DNA of 59,419 nucleotides from Fimbriimonadaceae bacterium (GTDB lineage Bacteria; Armatimonadota; Fimbriimonadia; Fimbriimonadales; Fimbriimonadaceae): the NCBI GenBank assembly GCA_024710805.1, contig JANJUB010000125.1:1-59419 (forward strand), given 5' to 3'. Shown piece by piece: positions 51,653-59,280 of this stretch. The translations under genes and the position numbers were made by a program. Below the pieces are notes generated by a model that had not been told where the DNA came from, searched no databases, and saw nothing but the letters and a program-made list of their open reading frames with translations. Numbering within the stretch: position 1 is the stretch's first letter; every line of letters begins with the position of its first letter.

Positions 51653-52174
51653 TCAGTATTCTATCAGAGCTTTGATCGGATATCCGCGCAATGCCGATCT
51701 TCCTTCCAAGAATGTTAACTCGACCATGAATCCGAAGCCGCAGACTTTGCCGCTCAGACGCTCGACCAAGCGCGCCGCCGCCGCCGCGGTGCCACCCGTC
51801 GCAAGCAGGTCATCCACCACGTAAGCCAACTGGCCGGTCTTGATCGAATCCGAGTGCATCTCCACCGTATTGGTGCCGTACTCGAGCGCGTACTCCTCGC
51901 TGATTCGGTCGTAAGGCAGCTTGCCCAGCTTTCGCGCCATCACGAACGGGACGCCAAGCTGCAATGCAATCGGGGCACCGAAAACAAAGCCACGGCTCTC
52001 GATTCCGACAATCGCTTCGGCCCCTTTGGCACGCGCATCTTCCGCCAAGAGATCGACGGCTTCCTGCAAGGCGGCGGGGTGTTCGAGGACCGGTGCGATG
52101 TCTTTGAACATGATCCCCGGCTTCGGAAAGTCCGGAACATCGCGGATCAGCGACTGGGCAATGAGTTCTGGCAT
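51653..52174 (-). CDS. apt: Adenine phosphoribosyltransferase
   Basis: 173 residues from ATG 52174 (MPELIAQSLIRDVPDFPKPGI); the longer frame overlaps aroE. The PRPP motif is AYVVDDLLATGGTAAAA. The family markers FKDIAPVL, GIESRGFVFGAPIA and RKLGKLPYDRISEEYALEYG are all present. It salvages adenine to AMP. GGTATAGT (52184-52189) ends nine bases before the ATG. The downstream OB-fold gene is one base away. Confidence 0.96.
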   Translation of the reverse strand: MPELIAQSLIRDVPDFPKPGIMFKDIAPVLEHPAALQEAVDLLAEDARAKGAEAIVGIESRGFVFGAPIALQLGVPFVMARKLGKLPYDRISEEYALEYGTNTVEMHSDSIKTGQLAYVVDDLLATGGTAAAAARLVERLSGKVCGFGFMVELTFLEGRSALRGYPIKALIEY

Positions 52175-52197
52175 GGCCCTACGACTATACCGGACGA

Positions 52198-52992
52198 CTA
52201 CCGGTTCAGACTCGCCGCTAGGTTCATTGGAGCTCGATCCACGGGTTGTCCCAGCCACCACTCCAACGACAGAGCTGCCTTCTCGACCACGATCTGACGG
52301 CCATCGATCGTGGGCAATCCGCGAAGCTGTGCATCACGCAACAGCTCGGTCGGGACGCGCCGATAAACGAGGTCCATCACCGTCGTCCCGCGCCGAATGA
52401 ACGTCCAGTCCACCGGTGGCTTCTCGCCGGCTCGCTTGCCCAGAGTCGTCGCGTTGACGATCAAACTGCACCCGGTCGGATTCGCGCTGGGCAACACCTC
52501 GATTTCGCCAAACGCCTTGAGGGTCGTTTGCAGCAGTCGAGATCGCATCCCGTTCCTATTCCAGACTCTCACCCGCCACCCTAAGTCCAGCAGGGCAACG
52601 GCCGCGACCCGGGCACCGGCTCCTGCTCCCATCACTAGCGCCGTTCCTGCTTCAAGGTGCTGGACAAGGTCTTGGATCGCCGGGACTTCATTGTTTTGTC
52701 CCCAAATGCCGTTCTCGAACTTGAGCACGCTGGCATGGCCCAACGCGTGACGAACCGTTGAGAAGCGATGAGCGAGCCTGGCCGCCGCCACTTTGTGGGG
52801 CGGCGCGATGGCCGCGCCGAGGTAGCCCGCCTCCTGCAACGCATGGACTGCAGCCTCGAACTCTTCTTCAGCGACCTCGACGACTTTAACTTCTCCGTCA
52901 ATGCCAAGGCCGCTCAGCCCCGCCCGCAACACCGCGGGGAGGAGCGAGTCCTCAAGCTGATCTCCGATCATCGCAAGCTTAACCGCATTCAT
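52198..52992 (-). CDS. Divergent shikimate dehydrogenase-like protein
   Basis: 264 residues. AroE fold is shown by VMGAGAGARVAAVALLDLGWRVRVWNRN (NADP Rossmann), MDLVYRRVPTELLRDA (D-x-V-Y-x-P-x-x-T) and GLPTIDGRQIVVEKAALSLEWW. Key substrate residues are altered: the S-x-S of the N-terminus is lost (MIGDQLEDSLLP), the catalytic K is kept in APPHKVAAA, the N-T-D-G aspartate is N-N-E-V, and the closing Q is E. It may act on another substrate, or be a weak AroE; hence no symbol. GATAAT ends seven bases before ATG 52992. Confidence 0.7.
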   Translation of the reverse strand: MNAVKLAMIGDQLEDSLLPAVLRAGLSGLGIDGEVKVVEVAEEEFEAAVHALQEAGYLGAAIAPPHKVAAARLAHRFSTVRHALGHASVLKFENGIWGQNNEVPAIQDLVQHLEAGTALVMGAGAGARVAAVALLDLGWRVRVWNRNGMRSRLLQTTLKAFGEIEVLPSANPTGCSLIVNATTLGKRAGEKPPVDWTFIRRGTTVMDLVYRRVPTELLRDAQLRGLPTIDGRQIVVEKAALSLEWWLGQPVDRAPMNLAASLNR

Positions 52993-53011
52993 CCAGTTGA
53001 TTATCGGTCAG

Positions 53012-53056
53012 ACAAACTAAGAAGGGCGCGTCGCCGATCAAGATCGTGACGCGCCC
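53012..53056 (-). terminator. Terminator of the candidate ncRNA
   Basis: GGGCGCGTC pairs with GACGCGCCC (9 bp) with an inner CGATC/GATCG helix, followed on the minus strand by TTCTTAGTTTG. Confidence 0.8.
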
Positions 53057-53353
53057 AATACGCGATTGCTCGCGCGAGCGGCTAGGCCGCACGAGCCTCG
53101 AACGGGGTCGGTGCAATCCGGAGACACACTTGGCTCTCCGGCGCTACTCTCACGGGACTCTGGTCCAAGGATCCCCGCGAGGTCGCGACCTCGTTCTAGC
53201 TCATTACCGGTTACCGGACTACTCAACCTCAGCCCGACCCTTACGGGTATCTTCGGCGTCTCCGAAGATTTCTACGGTAATAGATCCGTCTGAAGGGATT
53301 AACGTCTTCAGTCTTCGTTTCCGAAGCGGTGGTCCTCCACCACCGTCGTCTCT
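53012..53353 (-). ncRNA. Candidate structured non-coding RNA
   Basis: A ~340-base region between aroE and map with a good promoter, a terminator and no convincing reading frame. It is packed with local hairpins: GGTGGT/ACCACC, CTTCG-GAAA-CGAAG, CTGAAG/CTTCAG, ATCTTCGG/CCGAAGAT, ACCC-GTAA-GGGT, CGAGGTCGCGACCTCG, GGAC-CAGA-GTCC, CCGGAGA/TCTCCGG and GCGGC-CTA-GCCGC. It lacks the conserved core motifs I know for tmRNA, RNase P, SRP or 6S RNA. The function is unknown. The rest of the 52993-53534 gap (53389-53534) shows nothing I can name. Confidence 0.6.
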
Positions 53354-53359
53354 GTAGTT

Positions 53360-53388
53360 ATCATACGCGATCCATTGGCGCAATGCAA
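53360..53388 (-). promoter_or_regulatory. Promoter of the candidate ncRNA
   Basis: TTGCAT (53383-53388) and TATGAT (53360-53365), 17 bases apart, give near-consensus sigma-70 elements. Transcription should start near 53353. Confidence 0.7.
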
Positions 53389-53534
53389 CGGGAATTCAAG
53401 GAAGTTTTCCACAACCGAAAAAATGGGCTCGAACTGCGGTCGAGATTCGCCAGTGGGACAGCACTTCGACATCTCGCTACGACCCTCCCACAGAGTCTGT
53501 GCGACGACCCAAACCGTGCCGACCCGAGCCGAAG

Positions 53535-54284
53535 TTATTCTTTCGTAAGAATCTCGGCCCCATTGGGGGTGATGTGGATCGTGTGCTCGTAATGCGCAGC
53601 CAGTCGCCCGTCTGCCGTCACGATGGTCCACTCGTCATCCAACTGATTAACCTTCCACGTGCCCGCGTTGACCATCGGCTCGATGCACATTGTCATTCCG
53701 GCCAGCAACTTCATGCCTTTGCCGGGCTTGCCGTACATGGGAATGTTGTGGGGCTCGTCGTGAAGCTTCTCGCCGATACCGTGACCGACCAAGTCGCGAA
53801 CCACGTTGTAGCCGTTGCGCTCGACGTAAGTTTGAACCGCCGCTCCGATATCGCCGATCGTGTTCCCCGGCCGAGCCTTGGCGATCCCCTGATTGAGCGA
53901 CTCCCGCGTGACGTTCATCAGTCGTCGTGCCTCATCCGAGATGTCGCCGACCGCGTAGGTCCATGCACTGTCGGCGTGCCAGCCATTCTTCACAACGCCG
54001 AAGTCGAGCGTGATGATGTCCCCCTTCTCGAGAGGCGTCGAGTTCGGAATGCCGTGCACAACGACCTCATTCACCGAAATGCAGGTTGCCCGAGGGTAAC
54101 CCCGGTAGCCCAAGAAACTCGGCACCCCACCCTCGGCGCGAATCAACTCATGCGCGTACTCGTCGAGTTCCACCGGGGTGACACCCGGGGCGATCTTTTC
54201 CGAAACAAGCCGCAGCGTCTTGGCAACGATCCGGCCGGACTCCCGCATCAACTCCACTTGAGCTGCAGATTTGATCAACGGCAT
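53535..54284 (-). CDS. map: Methionine aminopeptidase type I
   Basis: 249 residues. Metal ligands and active-site residues: H in NEVVVHGIPN, D in TLDFGVVKNGWHADSAWT, H in LVGHGIGEKLHDEPHNIP, E in MCIEPMVNAG and E in AHYEHTIHIT. It removes the initiator Met from nascent proteins. It lies two bases after adk, as in many spc-region clusters. infA, rpmJ, rpsM and rpoA, which usually follow, are not here. Confidence 0.96.
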   Translation of the reverse strand: MPLIKSAAQVELMRESGRIVAKTLRLVSEKIAPGVTPVELDEYAHELIRAEGGVPSFLGYRGYPRATCISVNEVVVHGIPNSTPLEKGDIITLDFGVVKNGWHADSAWTYAVGDISDEARRLMNVTRESLNQGIAKARPGNTIGDIGAAVQTYVERNGYNVVRDLVGHGIGEKLHDEPHNIPMYGKPGKGMKLLAGMTMCIEPMVNAGTWKVNQLDDEWTIVTADGRLAAHYEHTIHITPNGAEILTKE

Positions 54285-54286
54285 CG

Positions 54287-54940
54287 CTAGACGATCCCCT
54301 CCGTAATGCTCGCGTAGACGGCCTCGGGGGTCTGATTCGCATCGATGCGCCGCAAGAGGCCGCGCGCCTCGTAAAACTCCACCACGGGCTGCGTGTTCTC
54401 CTTGAACACGCGCAGCCGCTCTCTAACGGTCTCGGGACGGTCATCCTCACGCATCAGCAACGGCGTGTCGCACTTGTCGCACAGTCCTTCTCGACGCGGG
54501 GGCTTGTTGGCGGCGTGATAGATCTCGCCGCACTTCGTACAGCCCATCCGGCCGGACAGCCGGGCGACCACAACTTCCAGGTCGATCTCGAGCGATACGA
54601 CTCGGTCGAGGTGAATCTCCATTTCGGCGAGCAGTTCCTGGAGCGCGTCGGCTTGCCTCAACGTTCGAGGAAATCCGTCGAGCACAAATCCGCGACGACG
54701 CACCTCATCGGACCGCAGTCGCTTGGCCATCATCTCGATCGTGATGCCGTTCGGAACGAGTTCGCCTCGCTTGATGTAGCTGTTCGCCAACCGCCCCAGA
54801 TCGGTCTCCGCTTCAATCTCCTGGCGGAAAATCACCCCCGAGGAGAGCGTTCGAGTCCCAATCCGCTCTTCCAAGAGCGCAGCTTGAGTTCCCTTGCCCA
54901 CGCCGGGCGGTCCGATGAGTACGAGATGGATGGGCGACAT
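54287..54940 (-). CDS. adk: Adenylate kinase (zinc-lid type)
   Basis: 217 residues from ATG 54940 (MSPIHLVLIGPPGVGKGTQAA); the longer frame crosses the secY terminator. P-loop GPPGVGKGTQ, FVLDGFPRTLRQA and LSSGVIFRQE are standard. The LID carries four cysteines (GCTKCGEIYH and GLCDKCDTPL), so it binds structural zinc. It balances AMP, ADP and ATP. A GGTAGCCT -10 lies 11 bases before the ATG, downstream of a strong terminator, so adk-map form their own unit. Confidence 0.96.
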   Translation of the reverse strand: MSPIHLVLIGPPGVGKGTQAALLEERIGTRTLSSGVIFRQEIEAETDLGRLANSYIKRGELVPNGITIEMMAKRLRSDEVRRRGFVLDGFPRTLRQADALQELLAEMEIHLDRVVSLEIDLEVVVARLSGRMGCTKCGEIYHAANKPPRREGLCDKCDTPLLMREDDRPETVRERLRVFKENTQPVVEFYEARGLLRRIDANQTPEAVYASITEGIV

Positions 54941-54981
54941 AGTGTGAATCAAGGCTACCTTGGCGGCGATCTTCAGGCGGC

Positions 54982-55011
54982 AAAAAAGGCCCGCAGGCGA
55001 ACCTGCGGGCC
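54982..55011 (-). terminator. Intrinsic terminator after secY
   Basis: GGCCCGCAGG/CCTGCGGGCC pair perfectly around a four-base loop (54988-55011), followed on the minus strand by TTTTTT. It ends the ribosomal-protein unit before adk. Confidence 0.95.
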
Positions 55012-55024
55012 CCTTCGTCACCAA

Positions 55025-56383
55025 CTACTGCTGATATTGCTTCATCAGAATGTTGGCTTCGATCTGGCGCATCGTCTCGAGGGCGACACTAACCATGATC
55101 AGCAACGACGTACCACCGATGAGCCGAGCGGCGTTCTGCGCGGGCATTCCCGAGATCGCGGGGGCGATGTACTGCATCAACGCCACAACCGTCAAGAAGG
55201 CGGCGCCGGCAATCGTAATCCGGCTGATGACGCCATCCAAGAAGTCCTTGGTCTGCTTGCCGGGACGAACTCCAGGAATGAACGATCCAGCGCGCTTCAG
55301 GTTGTTGCTCAAGTCTTCGACGTTGTACTGGATAGCCGTGTAGAAGTACGTGAAGAAGAAGATCAGCAGCGTATACATCGCCATGCCGACGAGGCCCTGA
55401 GGCATCGCCGAACCGGGGTTCATGTACTCTGCGATCTTGTTCAACGTGAAGTGGATCTGGCTCGTCGGCGGGAACATATTCGCGAACTGCATCGGCAGGA
55501 ACACCAGCGAGATCGCAAAGATGATCGGAATGACGCCCGCCGTATTCACGGGGATCGGCAGATAGCTCGTCTGACCTCCCATCACCTTGGTTCCGACTTG
55601 CCGCCTCATATGCTGAATGGGCAATCGCCTCTGCGCACTCGTGAAGAGCACGATGAACCAGGTCGTGGCGAGGAACAAGATGACGAGGATGACCGCTTGC
55701 CACCAGAACAGAATGCCATCGGCAATCTGCTGATTGATCATGCCAATCTGTGCAGGCATCGAGATGACGATACCGGCGAAGATCATCAACGAGACGCCGT
55801 TACCGATACCGCGCTCGCTGATCTGCTCACCGAGCCACAGCACGAACATCGCACCTGCTGTCCAAAAGACGAGGGTGCTGAACTTCGCAATCGGCGTCAG
55901 CGCCAAGCCGGCGCTGCCCATGATCTGCAGGAAGCCCATGCCTTGCGCCACGCAGAGCACGAGCGTCAGCATCCGAATGCGCTTATTCTGTTGCTTGCGG
56001 GCGTACTCACCACCCTCTTGCAGATCCTTCTTCCACTGCGGAAACGCCGTGGTGAGAACCTGGATGATGATCGAGGCCGTGATATACGGGTTCAAGCCAA
56101 GGGCGAAAATCGACACCCGCTTGATAGCTCCTCCACCAAACACGTCGAGCAGCTGGAAGTACGGGTTGTTCTTCAGCAGCTCAGCGATCTGGTCGGTTTT
56201 GAGGCCCGGGATCGGCACCTGAATGTGGACGCCGATGACGTACACGGCGAACATCGACAAGACAAAGAGGATTCGGGCGCGCAGGTCCGGATCGGCCCAC
56301 GCACCCTTTAGCGTATCGATAAATGACAGCTTCAGCGACTTGCTGCCGCCCGTGAAGCCGCCACCTCCGCCAATAACGCTCAC
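55025..56383 (-). CDS. secY: Protein translocase subunit SecY
   Basis: 452 residues with ten membrane segments. Early marker [13 protein letters not shown], the plug/TM2 region [19 protein letters not shown], and the conserved cytoplasmic loops [13 protein letters not shown] and [11 protein letters not shown] are present. It forms the export channel with SecE and SecG. It starts GTG, overlapping the rplO stop by four bases (GTGA), and is followed by a strong terminator. Confidence 0.97.
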   Translation of the reverse strand: MSVIGGGGGFTGGSKSLKLSFIDTLKGAWADPDLRARILFVLSMFAVYVIGVHIQVPIPGLKTDQIAELLKNNPYFQLLDVFGGGAIKRVSIFALGLNPYITASIIIQVLTTAFPQWKKDLQEGGEYARKQQNKRIRMLTLVLCVAQGMGFLQIMGSAGLALTPIAKFSTLVFWTAGAMFVLWLGEQISERGIGNGVSLMIFAGIVISMPAQIGMINQQIADGILFWWQAVILVILFLATTWFIVLFTSAQRRLPIQHMRRQVGTKVMGGQTSYLPIPVNTAGVIPIIFAISLVFLPMQFANMFPPTSQIHFTLNKIAEYMNPGSAMPQGLVGMAMYTLLIFFFTYFYTAIQYNVEDLSNNLKRAGSFIPGVRPGKQTKDFLDGVISRITIAGAAFLTVVALMQYIAPAISGMPAQNAARLIGGTSLLIMVSVALETMRQIEANILMKQYQQ

Positions 56384-56826
56384 AGAACGGTTACCTCGCC
56401 TCCGACCTTTTCAATGGCCGCTTGGGCAGCCTTGCTGAACTTGTGGGCCGAGACCTTGAGCTTCTTGTTCAAAGTCCCGAAGGCGAGAATCTTGACGCCG
56501 TCGCGGATGCCGGGAATGATGCCCTTGGCGATGAGCACTTCGGGATTAATCTCCGCGCCCGCCTCGAACAGTCTTTCCAGGTCATCCAGATTGACGATCG
56601 CAAACTCCTTGTGATTGATGTTGCGGAAGCCCTTCTTTACGGGAAGTCGGCGATGGATCGGCGTCTGGCCGCCTTCAAAGTGCGACGGGATTTGGCGACG
56701 AGCCTTCTGGCCCTTCGTTCCTCGCGTCGCGGTCTTGCCCATTCCGGAGCCGATGCCGCGGCCGATACGACGGCGTCGCTTAACGCTGCCTTCCGCCGGT
56801 TTCAGTTCGTGCAAGTTCACGTCCAT
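56380..56826 (-). CDS. rplO: 50S ribosomal protein L15
   Basis: 148 residues. [24 protein letters not shown] is followed by [20 protein letters not shown] and the C-terminal domain [21 protein letters not shown]. It binds 23S rRNA. Strong GAAGGAG precedes a TAATG overlap with rpmD, and the 3' end overlaps secY by four bases. Confidence 0.97.
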   Translation of the reverse strand: MDVNLHELKPAEGSVKRRRRIGRGIGSGMGKTATRGTKGQKARRQIPSHFEGGQTPIHRRLPVKKGFRNINHKEFAIVNLDDLERLFEAGAEINPEVLIAKGIIPGIRDGVKILAFGTLNKKLKVSAHKFSKAAQAAIEKVGGEVTVL

Positions 56827-57086
56827 TACTCCTTCGTTTCCTCGGAGGGCTCAGGGCTCTCCGTCTTCTTCGCCCGCTTCGGCTTCTCCGCCGGCTTTTC
56901 CGCAGCCACCGGGGCAACCGCTTCGACGATCAGCATGTGCTTGACTTTGTGCACCATGCCGCGAATCGTCGGGGTGTCCTGGTGCTCCACGGTCTGATGC
57001 ATTTTTCGCAGGCCGAGCGACGCCACAATCTTGCGGTTCTGGGCCGTCTGCCCGATGATGCTCTTCACAAGCTTAATGCGCAGCAT
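56826..57086 (-). CDS. rpmD: 50S ribosomal protein L30 with C-terminal extension
   Basis: 86 residues from ATG 57086 ([19 protein letters not shown]). The L30 core ([28 protein letters not shown]) is complete by about residue 55. It then continues into a ~30-residue A/P/K/E-rich tail ([20 protein letters not shown]), absent in the usual ~60-residue L30. It overlaps rpsE by 14 bases upstream and rplO by one base downstream. Confidence 0.93.
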   Translation of the reverse strand: MLRIKLVKSIIGQTAQNRKIVASLGLRKMHQTVEHQDTPTIRGMVHKVKHMLIVEAVAPVAAEKPAEKPKRAKKTESPEPSEETKE

Positions 57087-57639
57087 CCGCTTCCTCCTTA
57101 CGCGCCTTGGCAAGCCACGGCACTAATTCGTCGGCGTCCATGCCCCGCTGCTTGGCGCGATCTTCCGGCGAGATCAACTCGCGGAAGGCTTCGATCGTCG
57201 CATACGCCATGTTGATGGCGTTGCGGCTGCCGAGGCTCTTGGCAAGCACGTTGTGAATGCCGGCCGCTTCAAGGCACATGCGAACCGCGCCACCGGCCTT
57301 AACGCCGGTACCGGGCGAAGCCGGCCGAAGTACGACCCGCGACGAACCCGCGACCGCGTTAACCTCGTGCGGGATGGTGTCGCCGATCATCGGGACCTTG
57401 AACATCGCCTTACGAGCGGCCTCTTCGGCCTTGCGGATCGCGTCGGGGATACCCCGCGCCTTTCCGAGTCCGACTCCGACACTGCCCTTGTTGTCGCCGA
57501 CCACGACGAGAATGGACCACGAGGCCGTCTTGCCGCCCTTGTGGGTCTTAAACACCTTGTTGGTGCGGATAACCCGGACGTCGAGCTGGGGCCCTTCGGT
57601 ATTGCGGGATTCTCGTTTCCCGCTCAATCGCATTTTCAT
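57073..57639 (-). CDS. rpsE: 30S ribosomal protein S5
   Basis: 188 residues from ATG 57639. The double-stranded-RNA-binding region is LDVRVIRTNKVFKTHKGGKT with VVVGDNKGSVGVGLGKA, followed by the C-terminal domain RPASPGTGVKAGGAVRMCLEAAG and GSRNAINMAYATIEAF. It acts in decoding fidelity. The longer upstream frame overlaps rplR and is rejected. Confidence 0.97.
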   Translation of the reverse strand: MKMRLSGKRESRNTEGPQLDVRVIRTNKVFKTHKGGKTASWSILVVVGDNKGSVGVGLGKARGIPDAIRKAEEAARKAMFKVPMIGDTIPHEVNAVAGSSRVVLRPASPGTGVKAGGAVRMCLEAAGIHNVLAKSLGSRNAINMAYATIEAFRELISPEDRAKQRGMDADELVPWLAKARKEEADAAH

Positions 57640-57640
57640 G

Positions 57641-57994
57641 TTAGAACTCCAACCCTGCCTCGCGGGCACCCTCGGCGAGGCTTGCCACGCGGCCGTGATA
57701 CTGGAAACCGCCGCGATCGAAGACGACGGCGGTGATGCCCTTCTCCTTCGCTCGCTTGGCCAGTTCGGAGCCGATGAGCTTTGCGCCCTCAGCGTTGCCG
57801 GTGGCCTTCAGCCCCTTCTCGTGGCTGCTGGCGGCGACGAGGGTGACCCCCGTCGAATCGTCGATAATCTGTGCGGTGATATGCTTGAGGCTGCGGAACA
57901 CCGCGAGACGCGGTCGTTCGGTCGTGCCATCCAAGCGCTTTCGCAGACGCCCGTGGCGTGCGACCCGCAAATCGGCTCTTGATCGTTTTGCCAT
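57641..57994 (-). CDS. rplR: 50S ribosomal protein L18
   Basis: 117 residues. A basic N-terminus ([21 protein letters not shown]) and [21 protein letters not shown] lead to the typical end [32 protein letters not shown]. It binds 5S rRNA. It is in the middle of the spc-type operon, one base upstream of rpsE. Confidence 0.97.
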   Translation of the reverse strand: MAKRSRADLRVARHGRLRKRLDGTTERPRLAVFRSLKHITAQIIDDSTGVTLVAASSHEKGLKATGNAEGAKLIGSELAKRAKEKGITAVVFDRGGFQYHGRVASLAEGAREAGLEF

Positions 57995-58006
57995 TGTTGC
58001 CTACTC

Positions 58007-58570
58007 CTACTTCTTGGCGGCCGCTCGCTTACCGGCCTTCAACTTGATCACTTCGCCCTGGTAGCGGATGCCCTTACCCTTATAGGGTTCCGGCTTTCGC
58101 ACCTTGCGAATGTCCGCGGCGATCTGGCCAACCAGCACCTTGTCGATGCCCGAGACCCGAATCTGCTGCGCACGAGACTTCTCTTCCTGCACCAACTCGA
58201 ACGTGATGCCCGGCACTTCTTCGATCCGAACTGGGTGCGAATATCCCATGTTCAGGATCAGTGCCTTGCCATCGAGCTGCGCACGATAGCCGACGCCGAC
58301 GATTTCGAGCGTCTTGCTGTGGCCGGTCGTCACACCGACGACGCAGTTGTTCAGCAGCGTCCGAGCAAGGCCGTGCTGGCTGCGCGCGCGGCGAAGGTTG
58401 TCGGGACGCTCCACAAAGAGCGTGCCTTCTTCCTGCTTCACCGTGAGTTCGCGAGCGATCGGGCAGTCAAGCTGGCCCTTCGGCCCCTTAACGGTGACCT
58501 TGTTCATCGCGTCCACCGAAATGGTGACGCCGCCAGGAACGGGAATGGGTAGTTTTCCGATTCGCGACAT
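58007..58570 (-). CDS. rplF: 50S ribosomal protein L6
   Basis: 187 residues from ATG 58570 (MSRIGKLPIPVPGGV), overlapping the rpsH stop as TAATG. Two L6 repeats are present; the second ends with the signature EPYKGKGIRYQGEVIKLKAG. It binds 23S rRNA near the GTPase centre. A TTG two codons upstream is not needed as a start. Confidence 0.97.
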   Translation of the reverse strand: MSRIGKLPIPVPGGVTISVDAMNKVTVKGPKGQLDCPIARELTVKQEEGTLFVERPDNLRRARSQHGLARTLLNNCVVGVTTGHSKTLEIVGVGYRAQLDGKALILNMGYSHPVRIEEVPGITFELVQEEKSRAQQIRVSGIDKVLVGQIAADIRKVRKPEPYKGKGIRYQGEVIKLKAGKRAAAKK

Positions 58571-58965
58571 TACCAAACCTCACAAAGGACTTCACCGCCG
58601 ATCTGCTTGCGTCGAGCATCGCGATCGGTCATCAGCCCCTGGCTGGTCGAGACGATCCGGGTTGCCAGGCCCGAACGGATCGGCTTCAGATCGCCCGCGC
58701 CCTTGTAGACCCGAAGACCGGGCTTGGAAACGCGCTTGATCATCTTGATGACCGGGCGGCGGCGGGCATCGTAGCCCAACTCGACCTTGATCATCGGGAA
58801 GCTGGATTCAGTGGTGACCTCGTGGCTCTTGACGTAGCCCTCGGCCTCCAGAATCTTCAAGATTTCGATTTTGATTTTGCTGTGCGGAACCGTGATGTGC
58901 GTCTGCTTGGCGTGGGCGCCGTTGCGGATGCGCGTCAAAAGGTCCGCGATAGGATCGCTGTGCAT
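58570..58965 (-). CDS. rpsH: 30S ribosomal protein S8
   Basis: 131 residues. MHSDPIADLLTRIRNGAHAK is the family start, and the C-terminal signature is GLATRIVSTSQGLMTDRDARRKQIGGEVLCEVW. It is a core 16S rRNA binder and, in E. coli, the translational repressor of the spc operon. A perfect AGGAGG precedes the ATG. In E. coli the S8 target lies in the L5 gene, which is absent upstream here. Confidence 0.97.
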   Translation of the reverse strand: MHSDPIADLLTRIRNGAHAKQTHITVPHSKIKIEILKILEAEGYVKSHEVTTESSFPMIKVELGYDARRRPVIKMIKRVSKPGLRVYKGAGDLKPIRSGLATRIVSTSQGLMTDRDARRKQIGGEVLCEVW

Positions 58966-58984
58966 TGAGTAGACCTCCTGAGCC

Positions 58985-59170
58985 TTACCAGCTCGACTTC
59001 ACCACACCGGGCAGCTCGCCACGGTGCGCCTTCTCGCGAAGGCAGATTCGGCAGATACCGAAGAATCGGAAGTAACCGCGAGAGCGGCCGCAAAGGCTGC
59101 AGCGGTTGTAGGCGCGCGCCTTGAACTTCGGCTTCTTCTTCTGTTTTTCAATCAGACATTGCTTGGCCAT
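58985..59170 (-). CDS. rpsZ: 30S ribosomal protein S14, zinc type
   Basis: 61 residues from ATG 59170. The compact zinc-binding form has [24 protein letters not shown] (C-x2-C-x12-C-x2-C) and the end [11 protein letters not shown]. It is the first gene of this transcription unit, preceded by GGGGAA. Upstream lies a ~92-base leader with two adjacent hairpins (ACGGG-T-CCCGT and TGTCGC-CATGC-GCGACA), then an unrelated gene instead of rplE. Confidence 0.97.
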   Translation of the reverse strand: MAKQCLIEKQKKKPKFKARAYNRCSLCGRSRGYFRFFGICRICLREKAHRGELPGVVKSSW

Positions 59171-59268
59171 GTGTATTCGTTCCCCGCCGTGATCGGGCCG
59201 GTATGTCGCGCATGGCGACACGGGACCCGTGGCAAAGTTGTAGGCTCCCTCGTTTGAGAGCTCGGTGG

Positions 59269-59274
59269 AGTATA
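59269..59274 (-). promoter_or_regulatory. Extended -10 of the S14-SecY operon
   Basis: GGGTATACT just after the stop of the neighbouring gene gives the best promoter match upstream of rpsZ. The predicted start near 59262 leaves a ~92-base leader, which is room for ribosomal-protein autoregulation. Confidence 0.6.
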
Positions 59275-59280
59275 CCCACG

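Noticed and set aside
52993-53388. tmRNA, RNase P RNA or SRP RNA in the map-aroE gap
   Set aside because: No GGATTCGACGGG-type tmRNA start or tag ending in Ala-Ala, no GAGGAAAGTCC of RNase P, and no CCGGAAGG SRP loop were found.
53400-53415. TTTTCCACA, one mismatch from a DnaA box
   Set aside because: It is single, with no second box, AT-rich unwinding element or origin genes nearby, so it is not a replication origin.
53308-53631. Minus-strand reading frame containing MSKCCPTGESRPQF and ending RFGNED
   Set aside because: It runs through the promoter of the candidate RNA and overlaps map, has a Cys-rich, non-family-like composition and no convincing start signal. A second short frame ending GRAEVE just after it is also non-coding-like in base use.
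54515-56311. 598-codon frame opposite secY and adk
   Set aside because: It is an antisense shadow; extreme R/H/D/E/Q content mirrors membrane codons of secY.
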